From Cafeteria roenbergensis (Eukaryota; Sar; Bigyra; Bicosoecida; Cafeteriaceae), in contig VLTN01000051.1 of NCBI GenBank assembly GCA_008330645.1, positions 62,001 through 126,000 on the forward strand: a stretch of 64,000 nucleotides of DNA, given 5' to 3'. The notes under the pieces were generated by a model. It was not told the origin of the DNA and did no database searches. It saw only the letters and a list, made by a program, of their open reading frames with translations. This document shows, piece after piece, positions 1 through 12,089 of this stretch (position 1 is the first letter of the stretch; each line of letters starts with the position of its first letter). The position numbers were made by a program, and so were the translations under genes.

Positions 1-3000
1 TGCACCCGACGCCGACGCCAAGGCTGCGCTCGCCAGCCTCGCGAGGTCCGGCAGCCAGCGCTCCAGCGGCAGCTCGCGGCTCGCCACGTACGAGGCAGGG
101 CTCAGCCCTGCGCACCCGCCCTCCCCGGCGCCGGCCCAGTCGAGGCTGGCGCCTTGCACCCCGGTCTCGCTGCTTGGATTGCCCAGGCTGTCAATGTCAC
201 GGTGACTCGTGCCGTCGTTACCGAAGCAGTCGTCCTCGTCCTCGTCTCGGGCCTCGTCGCCCAGCAGCGCCATCGACTCCGCGTCCAGCGCCAGCACCGG
301 GAACCCGGACTCCGCGTCCCCGACCACCATCATACGACGCTTCGTCGGCGCGCGCTGCACCACCAGCGACAGCGACGGCGTCGCGTCCAGCTCCGACCCC
401 GCGCCCTCCTGCAGCGACACGCGCACCGGCGCCAGCCACCCGCCCGCCGTCTGCACCACCGACACGTGCGCTCCGCGAGAGAAGGCCTCGCCCTTCTCGT
501 GCGGCGACAGGTACGCCAGGATGGCGGCGTCGTACAGCGACCCCCAGCGGCTCCGGGAAGAGCGACGCCAGCGACTGGCCCACCAGGTCCGACCGCCCGC
601 GCCCGAAGAGCCGCGCCGTGGCCACGTTGGCGTCCGTGATCTCGCCGTAGCGGCGCAGCTCGCCCGTCATGGTGATGACGGCGTTCATCTCGTCCATCAC
701 GCTCAGCGGCTCCTCGACGGCGCCGACCACCACGGCGTCGAGCGGGCGCACGTTGGTCTTGGCGTGCTTGTCCTCGATGCGGTTGGCCTTATTCATCAGC
801 TCCGTGGCGCGGTCGGCGTCGTGGAGGACCTCCTCGCAGAAGCGGCTGTAGGCGCGGAGGGCCATGATGCTGTCGGGGTTGATCTGGAGCATGGTGCGGA
901 AGCGGCGCTCGGCGGCGGTGCGGGCCTTGAACAGCTCCTCGGCGAGCAAGCCGAGGCGGTTTGCGTCGGGGCTGGACTCGACGGCGTGGTTGTAGAGCTT
1001 GTTCTGCGCCGCAAAGGCCTTGGTGGTCTCCTCAATGGCGGTCGACCAAGCCTCGTCGAAGAGGATGCGGTCCACGGCGCTGAGCCCCGACCCGGACCGC
1101 TCCTGCAGCTGCCGCGTGCGCTGGTACGACAGGAACGACACGTCCCAGGCGCTGCCCACCTGCTTGCGGGCCATGGCCAGGATGGTGAGCTCCGAGGAGG
1201 CGGTGCTGCCGTAGGCGCGGTGGAAGATGGAGCCGCTGGAGTAGGTGACGGCGGACTTGGGCCAGGCCTTGAGCATCTCGTCGTAGGCCATGGAGGCCTG
1301 GCGGATGAGGCCCTCGGGCGTGACGCCGGGGAGCAGGTCGGCCGTGGTGACGGGCACGGCGGAGTCCGAGTCGGAGTCGTTGGCGCCGTTGTCGGCCAGC
1401 ACGTGGACCTTGATCGGCACTGCGGAGCCCAGCTGCTCAGGTGCGAGCAGCGAAGCCAAAGACGCCGCCCTGGTTGGAGCACGTCGCAGCATGGGGGCTT
1501 CCCCCCCCGCGGACGACAAGGCCACGCTTGGCCCAATGATCCCAGCACGCCTCGCTGGAGCTCCGGCCTGAGGCTGCCGTCTTCTCCGCGCATGCGGCGT
1601 CCGGGAGCCCCCCTTGGAGCCGGGATCGGTGCCCTTGCCGCTCGGTTCCCGCTTGCCCTGCTTGGCCGCGCCAAGGTGGCCAGCAGTAAGCAGCTGCTGC
1701 GCCAGGGACACCCGGTGTCTCGCCCACACATCTGCCTGCAGCGAGGACCGGAGCGAGACAAACTCAGACTGGCCAACGGAGCTGCGATACGTGCTGTTGG
1801 CAAAGGAGCCGAAGAGCGGGGCAAAGAGGATCCCCACGGCCATAAACGTCTCAATGCCGTTAGTGGGAACGACAAGCTGGCTTGCAACCGCCAGGACAAG
1901 CCAGCAGTTGAGGGCGGCAGCGCCCGCAGCCAGGTCGTTCGCCATTGGCTGCACGTGCGGCTGCACGAAGACGGTGCCGAACATCCAAATGAGCGCCGCA
2001 GCGCCTGCCAGGATCGTCTGGACCGTGGGCGGCAGGCTCATCGCCGTGAAGCACACGACCAGCACCAGCTTGGCCACCAGCATCGCGGCGTCCACGCGCC
2101 CCGTCACCTTGGCTCCCAGCGCCGTCGACTTGAGGTCCGTGTCGATGTACACCGTCGCGAAGAACGTCGCCACCGCCGTGAACACCGTCAGCACGGTCAC
2201 AACGAGCGCGATGACGATCCAGTGGCCGTCCGTCTGGCAGCCCACGCCCAGCGCCTCGACGCTACCGCAGGACCGGAACACCGCGAGCATCAGTGACGCG
2301 GCCGGCATGAACGCCACGGTCGTGAGCACGCTGGCGAGGCTCGCAAGGGCGCGGAGCACGATGGCCTGCTGGCGGCCCTCGGTGATGATCGTGCCCATGA
2401 CGTAGGCGAGCATGCCGAGGAAGATGACGACAATGGCGAGGGCGAGCCAGAAGAGGACGGCGCGCCCGGCGCCGGAGTTGGCGTCGGCGAGGGCGAAGAG
2501 CGTGTCCACATCGAGGATGGCGATACTCTGCAAGCCATGGGGCGTGTTGGCGGGGGGGCGCGTTTGCGAGAGGGGCATCGCTACCTGCCTGCAGCATGCG
2601 ACAGGGGCAATCGCGTTCCAGGTTGGCAGCCTGACCATGTCCTGCGCCAATGCCTGTGAAGCCGATCGGTCGCGCATGCGTCGAACCGACCAGCGCGCTG
2701 CTGGCGCCATCCTGAACGACGCGCTGGCTACCGGCTCGCGCGCGTGATCGAGCCTAGAAACACTAGGGACCGAAGCGGGGCGCGACCCTGTCACGGGGCG
2801 CGCTCCAGCACGCCTGACGGGGCTGTGATGCCGCGCGCAAGCCAGCCGTGCAGGGCGTGTCGCTCAGCTTTCCGACTGTGTCGACTGGGGGCTCGGCGTC
2901 CCTTGCAGCCCACGAGGCGTCCCAGCTCACCAGCGCCATGGCCACCGAGTTGAAGCTGGATGTCTGGGCCAGTGTCGCCGCGATCTGCGGCTCGGGGCGA

Positions 3001-3563
3001 CGACAGGGGGCGTCAAGGTGACGTCGGCAAGTGAAGAGATGAAGCGATTGGGCGTTGCAGCGTCGCCTGCTCGCGCCCGGCCGCCGCCAGGGCAACCCAC
3101 CATCATTGGAAAGACGGAGAGCTGGAGAAGGTCAGCGGCAGTCGTGACCTGCGAGGCACCTCAGCGCCGCAAAAGCGAGGAGCGGAGCGGGGTGGGGCGG
3201 GGTGGACGGCGCATCGACGGGCTCCATTGTGGGGGGGCCGCGGTGGTCTGCGAACGGCTTCTCTGCAACGTCCGGCCTCACCGCGAAGCCGGCAGTGCTG
3301 GCCTTGGACTCGCGCGACAGGAGGAAGAGCATCCCAAACCTGCGGCACAGACCGGCGCCAGGGCGGGGAAGCGGCGTTGGGCGGGGCGGGGCGATAGCGC
3401 CAGCGCTGCGTTTCCGCCGGAGCGGCGAGCGCTGGAGACAACGCGAGGCGGCAGCACATCCCCTGGGGGTCTCGGGCGGCACGCTTTCCCGCGCTCACCA
3501 TCCGCGCCGCGTGGCCAGCAGCGCCGCATCGATGCCCCCAGATGGGGCCGCCACGCTCGCCAT
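1..3563 (-). pseudogene. Tmc (TmcB/TmcC-like) membrane protein, copy 1, partial, with a frame break
   Basis: This is the 5' part of a Tmc-family gene that runs off the left window edge. I place five exons by GT-AG sites and by likeness to the three neighbouring copies: 3499-3563 (ATG at 3563; ends ALLATRRGW), 3282-3339 (FGMLFLLSRESKASTAGFA), 3101-3148 (VTTAADLLQLSVFPMM), 2931-2984, and a long exon starting at 2527 (SIAILDVDTLF). The long exon encodes a multi-helix membrane block (about 2520-1750), a TPR-like helical region (about 1290-770) and a PAS-like segment (about 720-560). At 541-545 there are five C where copies 2-4 have four. This shifts the frame just after FPEPLG; past it the family frame stays open to the window edge (ASRELPLERWLPDL near 60-100). 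Either this is a decaying copy or a homopolymer sequencing error. The biochemical role of the family is unknown. Confidence 0.75.
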
Positions 3564-4161
3564 CCCCTGGCAAGTGGCCGGCGGCCAGGAAACTCCAGGC
3601 GCCTCTGCCGCTGGAGGGGTGCGCTCCCCCTCCAACATCGCGCCATCATCCGAAGCCGGGAAGTCGCCTAGCAACCCCTGTGGCCGGCAGGAAGCCCTCC
3701 GCTTCATCGAACCGACGAGCTGCGAGGCACGCGTGGGGTCGGGGCGAGGGCGAGGGAGGCCACGCGGCGATGCCGGGCGCAAAAACACGGCAGCGCGCCC
3801 TGTCTCCAGCTCCGTGGCAGCGGCGCGCAGCCGAGTTGCCGCTTGCGTTCTGGTTCCTCTAGGCGACCCCGGCGCTTTGGCTGCACTTGCCTTTCGCGTG
3901 CTCGGTTGCGCTCCCCTCTAGGCTGCCCGGTGGGTCGCTCGCGCTGATTGGCAGCAGCTGGCGCCGTGGAGGCGCGCCATGTCCCCCAGAATGACTCAAA
4001 CGCAGCCTTGAGGCTGCCTCGAGCGGCAATCAATCTCCATTGGGCACGGCGGCTCCCGCAACCAAGACACGGCATTCACTCGTTCATCGGAACACGCAAG
4101 CTCCACGGAGGCATTGGAGGCACACTTTCGGTCGCGCGGCGCAAAAAAAGCGGCGCTGCGC
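3564..4161. other. Intergenic, Tmc copy 1 to copy 2
   Basis: About 600 bp between the start of copy 1 and the stop of copy 2. It should hold the copy 1 promoter and the copy 2 3' untranslated region. A run of seven A lies at 4144-4150, just past the copy 2 stop. I see no gene, TATA box or repeat that I can defend. Confidence 0.5.
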
Positions 4162-7100
4162 TCAAGTTGACGAATCGGACACCTGGACGGGCTCAGCCGC
4201 TGTCGCAAGCAGCGCGTCCTTGCTGTCGGTCTGCGAGTGCTCCGGCTCGTTGTGCGCGCTGGAAAGTGACTTTTGGGCGGTCGAATGGGGCAGCATGAAG
4301 CTGTCCAGAGCTGCAGTCGAGTCGGTGAGCTCCGGGCCGGCCTTGGCGAGGTAGCCCTGCGAGGGGTGCACCACGGCCGGCCCCGCCGAGCGGCGCTTGG
4401 AAAGGTGCCCCCCCGCGGCGGCGATGCGGTACTGGCGCCGGCTCTGGTCCATGGCCGACTTGGCAAGGCTCTTGAGGGCGCGGGCCGCCTGGGTGAGGCC
4501 GACGTAGGTGGCCATGCCGACCAGCACCTCCGTAACGGCGGGGGCGCCAAGGATGACCTCGTCGGGCAGGCTGAGCATGACGGAGTAGAGAGCGCGCCGG
4601 TTGTTCTCCAGCTTTCGCACGGAGGGCAGCGCCCACAGCCACACGATGACGATGAAGCCGCCGGCGAAGACGCCGAGGACCAGCTGCACGTCGGCCCAGG
4701 TGGTCTGGAATCGCCGCTCCGCCGCCGAGTCTGTGACGTTGACCAGGGCGCGGATGAGGTAGTCGCTCATGTCGGCCTTGCGGGCGTAGCGCTGCAGCGG
4801 CGGGATGATGCTGCTGAGCGCGCCCGTTCGGATCAGCACGGAAAGCCCGCGCGAGTCGGTTGCGTTGTTCTCGTCGAAGATGGCGCGAGCCTGCACGCCG
4901 TCGTCCAGCATGGCCGTCGTGAACGAGTGCAGGCCCCTCAGGCCGTACTCGTCGTGCAGGCTGCGGCACTGCTTCCAGATGTAGCTGTTGACGGGCAGCA
5001 CCGCGCAGCTGTCGTAGATCATAATCTCAAAGAGCAGCGTTGAGGTCACGTCGCTCGACTCGGCCAGCGCCGGGAGGCGGACGTCGTAGCTGGTCTCGTC
5101 GTCCCCGTTGATCATCGCGCCCAGCGACTGCAGAACGCGAGTGGAGTTCGTCCGGGCCTCCTCCATGGCCATGACGCGGCCGTTGTTGGTCACCAGCAGG
5201 GCAAGCTCCAGCTGGCCGCGCAGCGCCGACGCGCCCGCAGCGTACGAGTGAAGCCGCTCCGACCGGGCGGCGTCCACCGTCACGAGGTAGTAGGTGCCGT
5301 TGACCATGAACAGCACCACGGCGATCCACGCGCCGATGAGGGACAGCGGCGAGGTGATGCGGAGGGAGGCCTTCCACACGAAGCACGACGAGTCCGCCAC
5401 GCGACGGTCGCGCCGGCCGCCGTGGCGCGCGGCCGCGCAGCAGTTGATGCCGCAGCAGGTGCTGCGGGCGGGTCTGCCGCCGCGGCCGCCGTTCTTGCCG
5501 TCGAGGTGGAACCGGCGCACCTGCTGGTGGCTCGTACCCCCGCGTACAGTCCCGCTCGCCTCGGGGGAGCCGGTGTCGCCGCCGCTGGCCCGCGGGTGGC
5601 GCGACTGCCGCCCCCCTGCCAGGTTCATCCGCCTCTGGCTCCCGCCGCCGCGGCCGTTGCCCGCGCCGGTCAGGTCCATTCGCGGCGTCCGGTCCCCGTC
5701 CTCCATCTCCACGTCCATCATGCCGCCCTCGTCGTCCCCTGTGTCGGCGCCCACTGCGCGCGCAAACGCCAGCTGCGCCTCCTCGGCCTGCCGGGCCAGC
5801 TCCCGCAGCTGCTTGCGCGGCACCTGCGGCACGGAGGCCAGCAGCCGGAAGCGCTGCCGCCCGATTGCCGCCATGAGCCACGTGGTGCCGACCGTCGCCA
5901 GCGCAAACGTGAGCACCGCTGCCGTGATCAGAGCCGTCGACATGGTCGCGAGCCGCGACTCCATGCCCTGAGCGAGCTCAGTGGCGCTCGCTCGCTCCGA
6001 GCGGTGCAGCGCCAGCGCGGTGAGGTCGATGTTGGGGACGATGGTCAGGAAGCTGGGAGAGGACAGGATCGCCGCCGGGGTCGTCGCGGCAATCTGCCGC
6101 AAATGGAAAATGTTGAACTCTACCAAATCTGAGCTGGACATGAGTTCGTGCTTCTGGCAAGTGTACAGCAGGTTGGACGACGTGCACACGTCCCAGCTGC
6201 GCTCCTGCTCCAGCCGCGCCAGCTCGCCCTGCACCGTCTGCGACACCGCCAGCAGCTCCCGGTGCGCAGCCTCCATGCGGTCAATGTTCTGCGTCAGGTT
6301 CGCCGTCAGCGTGTTCCAGTTGTTCACGGCCGTGAACCCGATGCTCACGCTGATCAGCTGGTACCAGGCGTTCGACGCCGAGTCGCTGTGGTAGAGCCGC
6401 CGCTGCGCGAGGCTGTTGGCCAGGAGCAGCCGCTCCGCGCCAGCGTCGGTGGCCGGCACGGCAATGGCGATTGCTATCGCAAAGGCAATGACGGCAAAGA
6501 GGCTGGCCATCACGACGGCACGGATGCGGGTCACCTGGGGGTCACCCTTGGACAGAGCCGTTTCAACGACGAGCTTGGTCACCCGGGTGGCAGAGGCCAT
6601 GGCGCTGGTGACGGAGCCGCCGCCGTTCCCAGGCCCGTCCACGTCTGTTGCCCCGCCGTCCTGGGCGAGGAGCCGCCCACCTGGCTGCATGGTGAACCCG
6701 CCGTCGTCCCTGGACGCGATGCGGTAGAGGTCGCCCGCCTCGACCGAGGAGGAGCCCTGCGGGTCCGACAGGATGAGCGGCGCGGCCCCGTGGGCGTCGG
6801 GCTCGCCCGTGCCCTGCGACGCGAAGGTAGGCTGCAGGCCCGACGCGCCCACGGGCATCGACGACGTCGGCGTGCGCCCTCCCCCGTGCCCGCTGTGGAA
6901 CTGCCCGGACCCAAAGTCAGAGCTGCCGGACACGCGCATCGCGTGGGTCTTGAACGGGCTGGATCCCATGCTGGGCCGGGCAGCGGACGCGTCGCCCCTG
7001 GTCGAGGCCTTCCTGTCGACGGAGAGCGACCGGCGGCCCGTCGAGCCCATCGGCCCGGCAGCGCCGCCCTGGCTGCGGTTCACGCGGTGGCCCCTCCGGC

Positions 7101-10100
7101 CGGCGCCTCCCTGCGACTGCACGTGGACTGCCCGCCCGGCCGCATCGGTGGCAGCGCCCGCGGCGGCCATGGGCGACGCCCGGCCGCTCGGCGTGAAGCT
7201 CGTGGAGGTTCGGCGCCCCGCGACGCACACCGACGCGGCGCGTCCAGCCTTCACCCGGGCGGCGGTGCTCGTGGCCGGGCCCCGGGGGGGTTCCCACGTC
7301 ACGAGCCAGAACATCGGCGGCGGGTCGGACGACCGCATTCGCTTCCCGGCCAGCACCGTGGGGTGCAGGGCCTGGAGGCCGACGCGCAGCTTGATGGGCC
7401 GACGCACGACCGGGCCGCCGTGGGCCCCAGGGGCCGCCCCGCCGGCCGTCCCCTGGCGCCGCGGCTGGCGCTGGCGCTGGCTAGCAGCGGCGCTGCTGCT
7501 CCTCGGCTGGCCCGACTGCACGGAGGAGGAGACGGAGCCCGACGCCGTCTCCACAAAGAGTTGGGCAGCCGAGCCAGGCGACGCCGCCGACAGGTCGACT
7601 CCGCCCGACTCGGCGGACCCCGGACCAGTGACACCGGAGGCAGCCGTGCCGGGCTCGGCAACGCCGGTGGCGGTGGCGTCGAAGGACCCGGCTGAAAGAC
7701 CAGCGGTGCCGCCGAGCAGCGCGGTCCGCGGCCCGGACGAGCTGCCCTCGATGTTGCCGCGGACGGGCGCGGCTGGCTGGTCGGCAAAGGCGGCTCTTGC
7801 AGCGATGGGCACGGCGTCGGCGTCCTCGTCCTCGTTGTACATGCTGCCCCGGACGACCAGCTCCGCGGCGGCGCCAGACGCCGACGACATTGCGGAGAGC
7901 GCGAGCCGGCCGAGGTCGGGCAGCCACTGCACCAGCGGCAGCTCACGGCTTGCAACTGCGGCTGCGCCAGAGGCGTCGCGTCCGGGGGTAAGGCCCCCGC
8001 CGGAAGACGTCCACCGCATGCCCTTGCCGGCCATTGGCATCTCAGAGGCCATTGCGCCGTCGCTTCCGGCGGCACCGGTGCTGTCTACGTCGTCTCCGCC
8101 GCCAAAGATGCCGTCGTCGTCCTCCTCGTCCATGGCCTCGTCGCCCAGCAGCGCCATCGACTCCGCGTCCAGCGCCAGCACCGGGAACCCGGACTCCGCG
8201 TCCCCGACCACCATCATACGACGCTTCGTCGGCGCGCGCTGCACCACCAGCGACAGCGACGGTGTCGCGTCCAGCTCCGACCCCGCGCCCTCCTGCAGCG
8301 ACACGCGCACCGGCGCCAGCCACCCGCCCGCCGTCTGCACCACCGACACGTGCGCTCCGCGAGAGAAGGCCTCGCCCTTCTCGTGCGGCGACAGGTACGC
8401 CAGGATGGCGGCGTCGTACAGCGACCCCAGCGGCTCCGGGAAGAGCGACGCCAGCGACTGGCCCACCAGGTCCGACCGCCCGCGCCCGAAGAGCCGCGCC
8501 GTGGCCACGTTGGCGTCCGTGATCTCGCCGTAGCGGCGCAGCTCGCCCGTCATGGTGATGACGGCGTTCATCTCGTCCATCACGCTCAGCGGCTCCTCGG
8601 CGGCGCCGACCACCACGGCGTCGAGCGGGCGCACGTTGGTCTTGGCGTGCTTGTCCTCGATGCGGTTGGCCTTGTTCATCAGCTCCGTGGCGCGGTCGGC
8701 GTCGTGGAGGACCTCCTCGCAGAAGCGGCTGTAGGCGCGGAGGGCCATGATGCTGTCGGGGTTGATCTGGAGCATGGTGCGGAAGCGGCGCTCGGCGGCG
8801 GTGCGGGCCTTGAACAGCTCCTCGGCGAGCAGCCCCAGCTTCCGAGCGTCGGGGTTGGACTCGACGGCGTGGTTGTAGAGCTTGTTCTGCGCCGCGAAGG
8901 CATTGGTTGTCTCCTCGATGGCGGTCGACCAAGCCTCGTCGAAGAGGATGCGGTCCACGGCGCTGAGCCCCGACCCGGACCGCTCCTGCAGCTGCCGCGT
9001 GCGCTGGTACGACAGGAACGACACGTCCCAGGCGCTGCCCACCTGCTTGCGGGCCATGGCCAGGATGGTGAGCTCCGAGGAGGCGGTGCTGCCGTAGGCG
9101 CGGTGGAAGATGGAGCCGCTGGAGTAGGTGACGGCGGACTTGGGCCAGGCCTTGAGCATCTCGTCGTAGGCCATGGAGGCCTGGCGGATGAGGCCCTCGG
9201 GCGTGACGCCGGGGAGCAGGTCGGCCGTGGTGACGGGCACGGCGGAGTCCGAGTCGGAGTCGTTGGCGCCGTTGTCGGCCAGCACGTGCACGCGGAGCGG
9301 CGCCGCGGTTGCTGTTTCCGGGCCCAGCAGCGATGCCAGCGACGCAGAGCGCGAGGGCGGGCGAGCCAGCCCTGACGCCTGGCCCTGCACCCGCCCGCCC
9401 TGGCGCCCGCGCATGTGCGAGTCGTCGCCGGGCCTGCTGGCAAACGTGGCCCCGTGCTTGCGCGTGCCGCTCTTGACGAGGTATCCGCCGCTTTGGGCGG
9501 CCTGACCGTCGGTCGATCCCCCGCGGCGCCGCCGCGGCCTGCGGGACCCCTGAATCGTCGACACGCCGCTTGCCTGCAGCCGCTGGGCGACCGTCACGCG
9601 GGTGCGGGCCCACACGTCCGCCTGCAGCGAGGACCGGAGCGAGGCAAAGTCGCTCGCAGCAACCGCGGTGCTGTAGCCAGAGTTGCCGAAAAAGCCGAGC
9701 GCAGGGGCCAGGACGAGGCCCAGCACCATGAAGGCATCGATCCCCGACTCGGGGGCAACCAGCCGGACGCCGACCGCCACGACCAGCCACGTGTTGAGGG
9801 CAGCCGCTGCCGCCGCCACGTTGTTCGCGAGCGGGTGCACGTGCGGCTGCACGAAGACCGTGCCCAGCAGCCACGTGAGAGCCGCTGCGCCTGCCAGGAT
9901 CGTCTGGACCGTGGGCGGCAGGCTCATCGCCGTGAAGCACACGACTAGCACCAGCTTGGCCACCAGCATCGCGGCGTCCACGCGCCCCGTCACCTTGGCT
10001 CCCAGCGCCGTCGACTTGAGGTCCGTGTCGATGTACACCGTCGCGAAGAACGTCGCCACCGCCGTGAACACCGTCAGCACGGTCACCACGAGCGCGATGA

Positions 10101-11714
10101 CGATCCAGTGGCCGTCCGTCTGGCAGCCCACGCCCAGCGCCTCGACGCTCGCGCACGAGTGGAAGACGGACAGGAGCAAGGACGCGGCCGGCATGAACGC
10201 CACGGTCGTGAGCACGCTGGCGAGGCTCGCGAGGGCGCGGAGCACGATGGCCTGCTGGCGGCCCTCGGTGATAATCGTGCCCATGACGTAGGCGAGCATG
10301 CCGAGGAAGATGACGACGATGGCGAGGGCGAGCCAGAAGAGGACGGCGCGCCCGGCGCCGGAGTTGGCGTCGGCGAGGGCGAAGAGCGTGTCCACATCGA
10401 GGATGGCCACACTCTGCAAGGCACAGACGAGGCGGCAAGGGAAAGAACGTGCTCGCTCGGGGGGACAGGCGGAACTGGCGACGGGGGGGGGGGACGGGGC
10501 GCGTCGCAACGGAAGTGTACCCTTCCAGTCTCGGCGCTGCGGCACGCGACTTTTCGGCTGCGTTCAGTCCCGGCTGACCCCTTGCCCGACGAGCGGCACC
10601 GCGAGCAGGGCCCGCGAGCGCGCGGCAGGCCGGCAGTGGGGACGCAGGGACTGCTGCCGGCGAAGGCACGGCGTGGCAGCGCGGGGGCAGGCGCTGGGCG
10701 GGCTCGGCTTGGGCGCTTTTGGCGCCTTCCACGTCGGGAGCCGCCCTGCGATTCAGCCGGCGCTCTGCGTTGCGTGCCGGTTGCAGCCTCCCAGGCCGCC
10801 ACGGACTCCCCCTGCCATCCGCGCGTGCCACGCGACGAGGCGCGACGTCCCGGCACGCGGCCGCGGGCAGCGACGCCACAGCGGTGCGCCACACGGGGCG
10901 GGAAGCGGGGCGCGGCGAGAGCGAGAGCGGCGTGTGTCGCCACCGCTTGGTTGTTCGGCCGATCTGCCTTGCCGAGGCTCACCAGCACGGTCGCTGCCGC
11001 CTGAAACGTCGTTGCGTCCATCACCGCCACCGCGGTCTGCGGAGGGCAGCGCAGATTCGCCGCGCGCGGGGGTCGGGGGGGGAGGGGGGGGGCGGTTGAG
11101 CGGCTCGCGCAGGCTGACCGCGAGCCAAGAAAAACGAGCTGACACTGGGGGCTCGCGCCATTCGCTTGGGCGCTGTTGAAGCAGGCGCATGCTGCCAGCG
11201 GCCGGTCCGTGGCACTCACCATCAGCGGGAAAACGGAGAACTGGATCACGTCTGCCAGCGTGGTTACCTGCAGGGGCGGGGGGCGAGACGCAGGCCGCGG
11301 GAAAGGGCTCGAGACCTGGCCGCGAGACGCGTGGTTGAGGAAGCGAACGCGAGCCGGCGACCTGTTGCGCCCGCTCACCACGAAGCCAGCATTGCTGGAC
11401 TTGGACTCCCGGGAGAGCAAGAACAGTACGCCGAACCTGCGTCAGGCGGGAGGGTGGGGGGGGTCGAGGGAGCCGGACGAGCGAAGCGCTGAGCGAGCCG
11501 CGAGCGAGGCAGCGAAAAAGTCGAGGCGTGAAGCTGTCTGCGGCCGCCGAGCGATATGGTGCTGCTCGCGGCGCCGCTTCCCCGCTCGGGCCGATCCGGC
11601 GCGCGGCGACAGCGAGCGGGCGCCGGGGCCGGGCTGTGGCGGGACTCACCAGGCTCGCCGCGCGGCGAGGAGGGCGGCGTCGATGCCGCTGGGGGCGGCT
11701 GCCGAGCCGTGCAT
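4162..11714 (-). CDS. Tmc (TmcB/TmcC-like) PAS/TPR membrane protein, copy 2, intact
   Basis: Five exons: 11650-11714, 11379-11436, 11220-11267, 10983-11036 and 4162-10413, about 2,158 residues, ending in TGA. The first intron splits the Trp codon of ...ARRAW (phase 2); the others are phase 0. The long exon encodes, in order: about seven to eight hydrophobic helices (10413-9640); a TPR-like helical region with NPDSIMALRAYSRF (about 9180-8650); a PAS-like segment with YGEITDANVATARLFGRG (about 8585-8430); a long Ser/Gly/Ala linker; a short conserved block VKLRVGVQALH-like then FWLVTWEPP (7405-7275); and a C-terminal part with four membrane helices (near 6560-6450, 5950-5880, 5370-5280, 4700-4620) flanking two probable non-cytosolic sensor-like domains. 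The family is named for Dictyostelium tiny macrocysts genes; a sensory role is inferred from the PAS segment and paired loops. The start could also be an in-frame ATG slightly upstream (MRREAHSAAMHG). Confidence 0.85.
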
Positions 11715-11783
11715 GGCGGCCGAGTGAGCTTCGCGACGCATGTCGGTCTGGAAGGGCCTCGCTCGGTTCTTTGTTGGCCTGCA

Positions 11784-11789
11784 AATATA
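11784..11789 (-). promoter_or_regulatory. Possible TATA-like element of Tmc copy 2
   Basis: On the minus strand the short AT-rich word CTATATTTGC lies about 70-75 bp upstream of the copy 2 start codon, in an otherwise GC-rich 375-bp spacer (11715-12089). Position and composition suit a core promoter. The other copies do not share it clearly. Nothing else recognisable lies in this spacer. Confidence 0.25.
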
Positions 11790-12089
11790 GCAAGCGCCTC
11801 GCAAGCCGACTCTGCAGTCCGCTGCGTGGCGCAATCGAGCGCGCCGGGGCGCGTGTGCGGGAGCTGGGGCTAGCTCGGCGGCGCGGCTTGGGCGAGGGGG
11901 TCGCAGGAGCATCGCTGGGTTGTCTGGGGCCGCAGGCGCGCTGAAACGCCGGGCGCGCCGGGCAGTGCACGCAAGCCGACGAAGCAAAAAACTGCAAGGC
12001 GCGAGAGAGACTTGGCAAACGCCGGAAACCATGGCTTCGCGCGCGGACGCGCGGCCACGACAAGCACCGGCCAGGATGCGCGAGCGCCA

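Noticed and set aside
209-2296. Long plus-strand frames across the Tmc genes
   Set aside because: They are complements of the Tmc coding frame in GC-rich DNA. They are His/Arg/Ala-rich with no motif, and they track the sense strand copy for copy.
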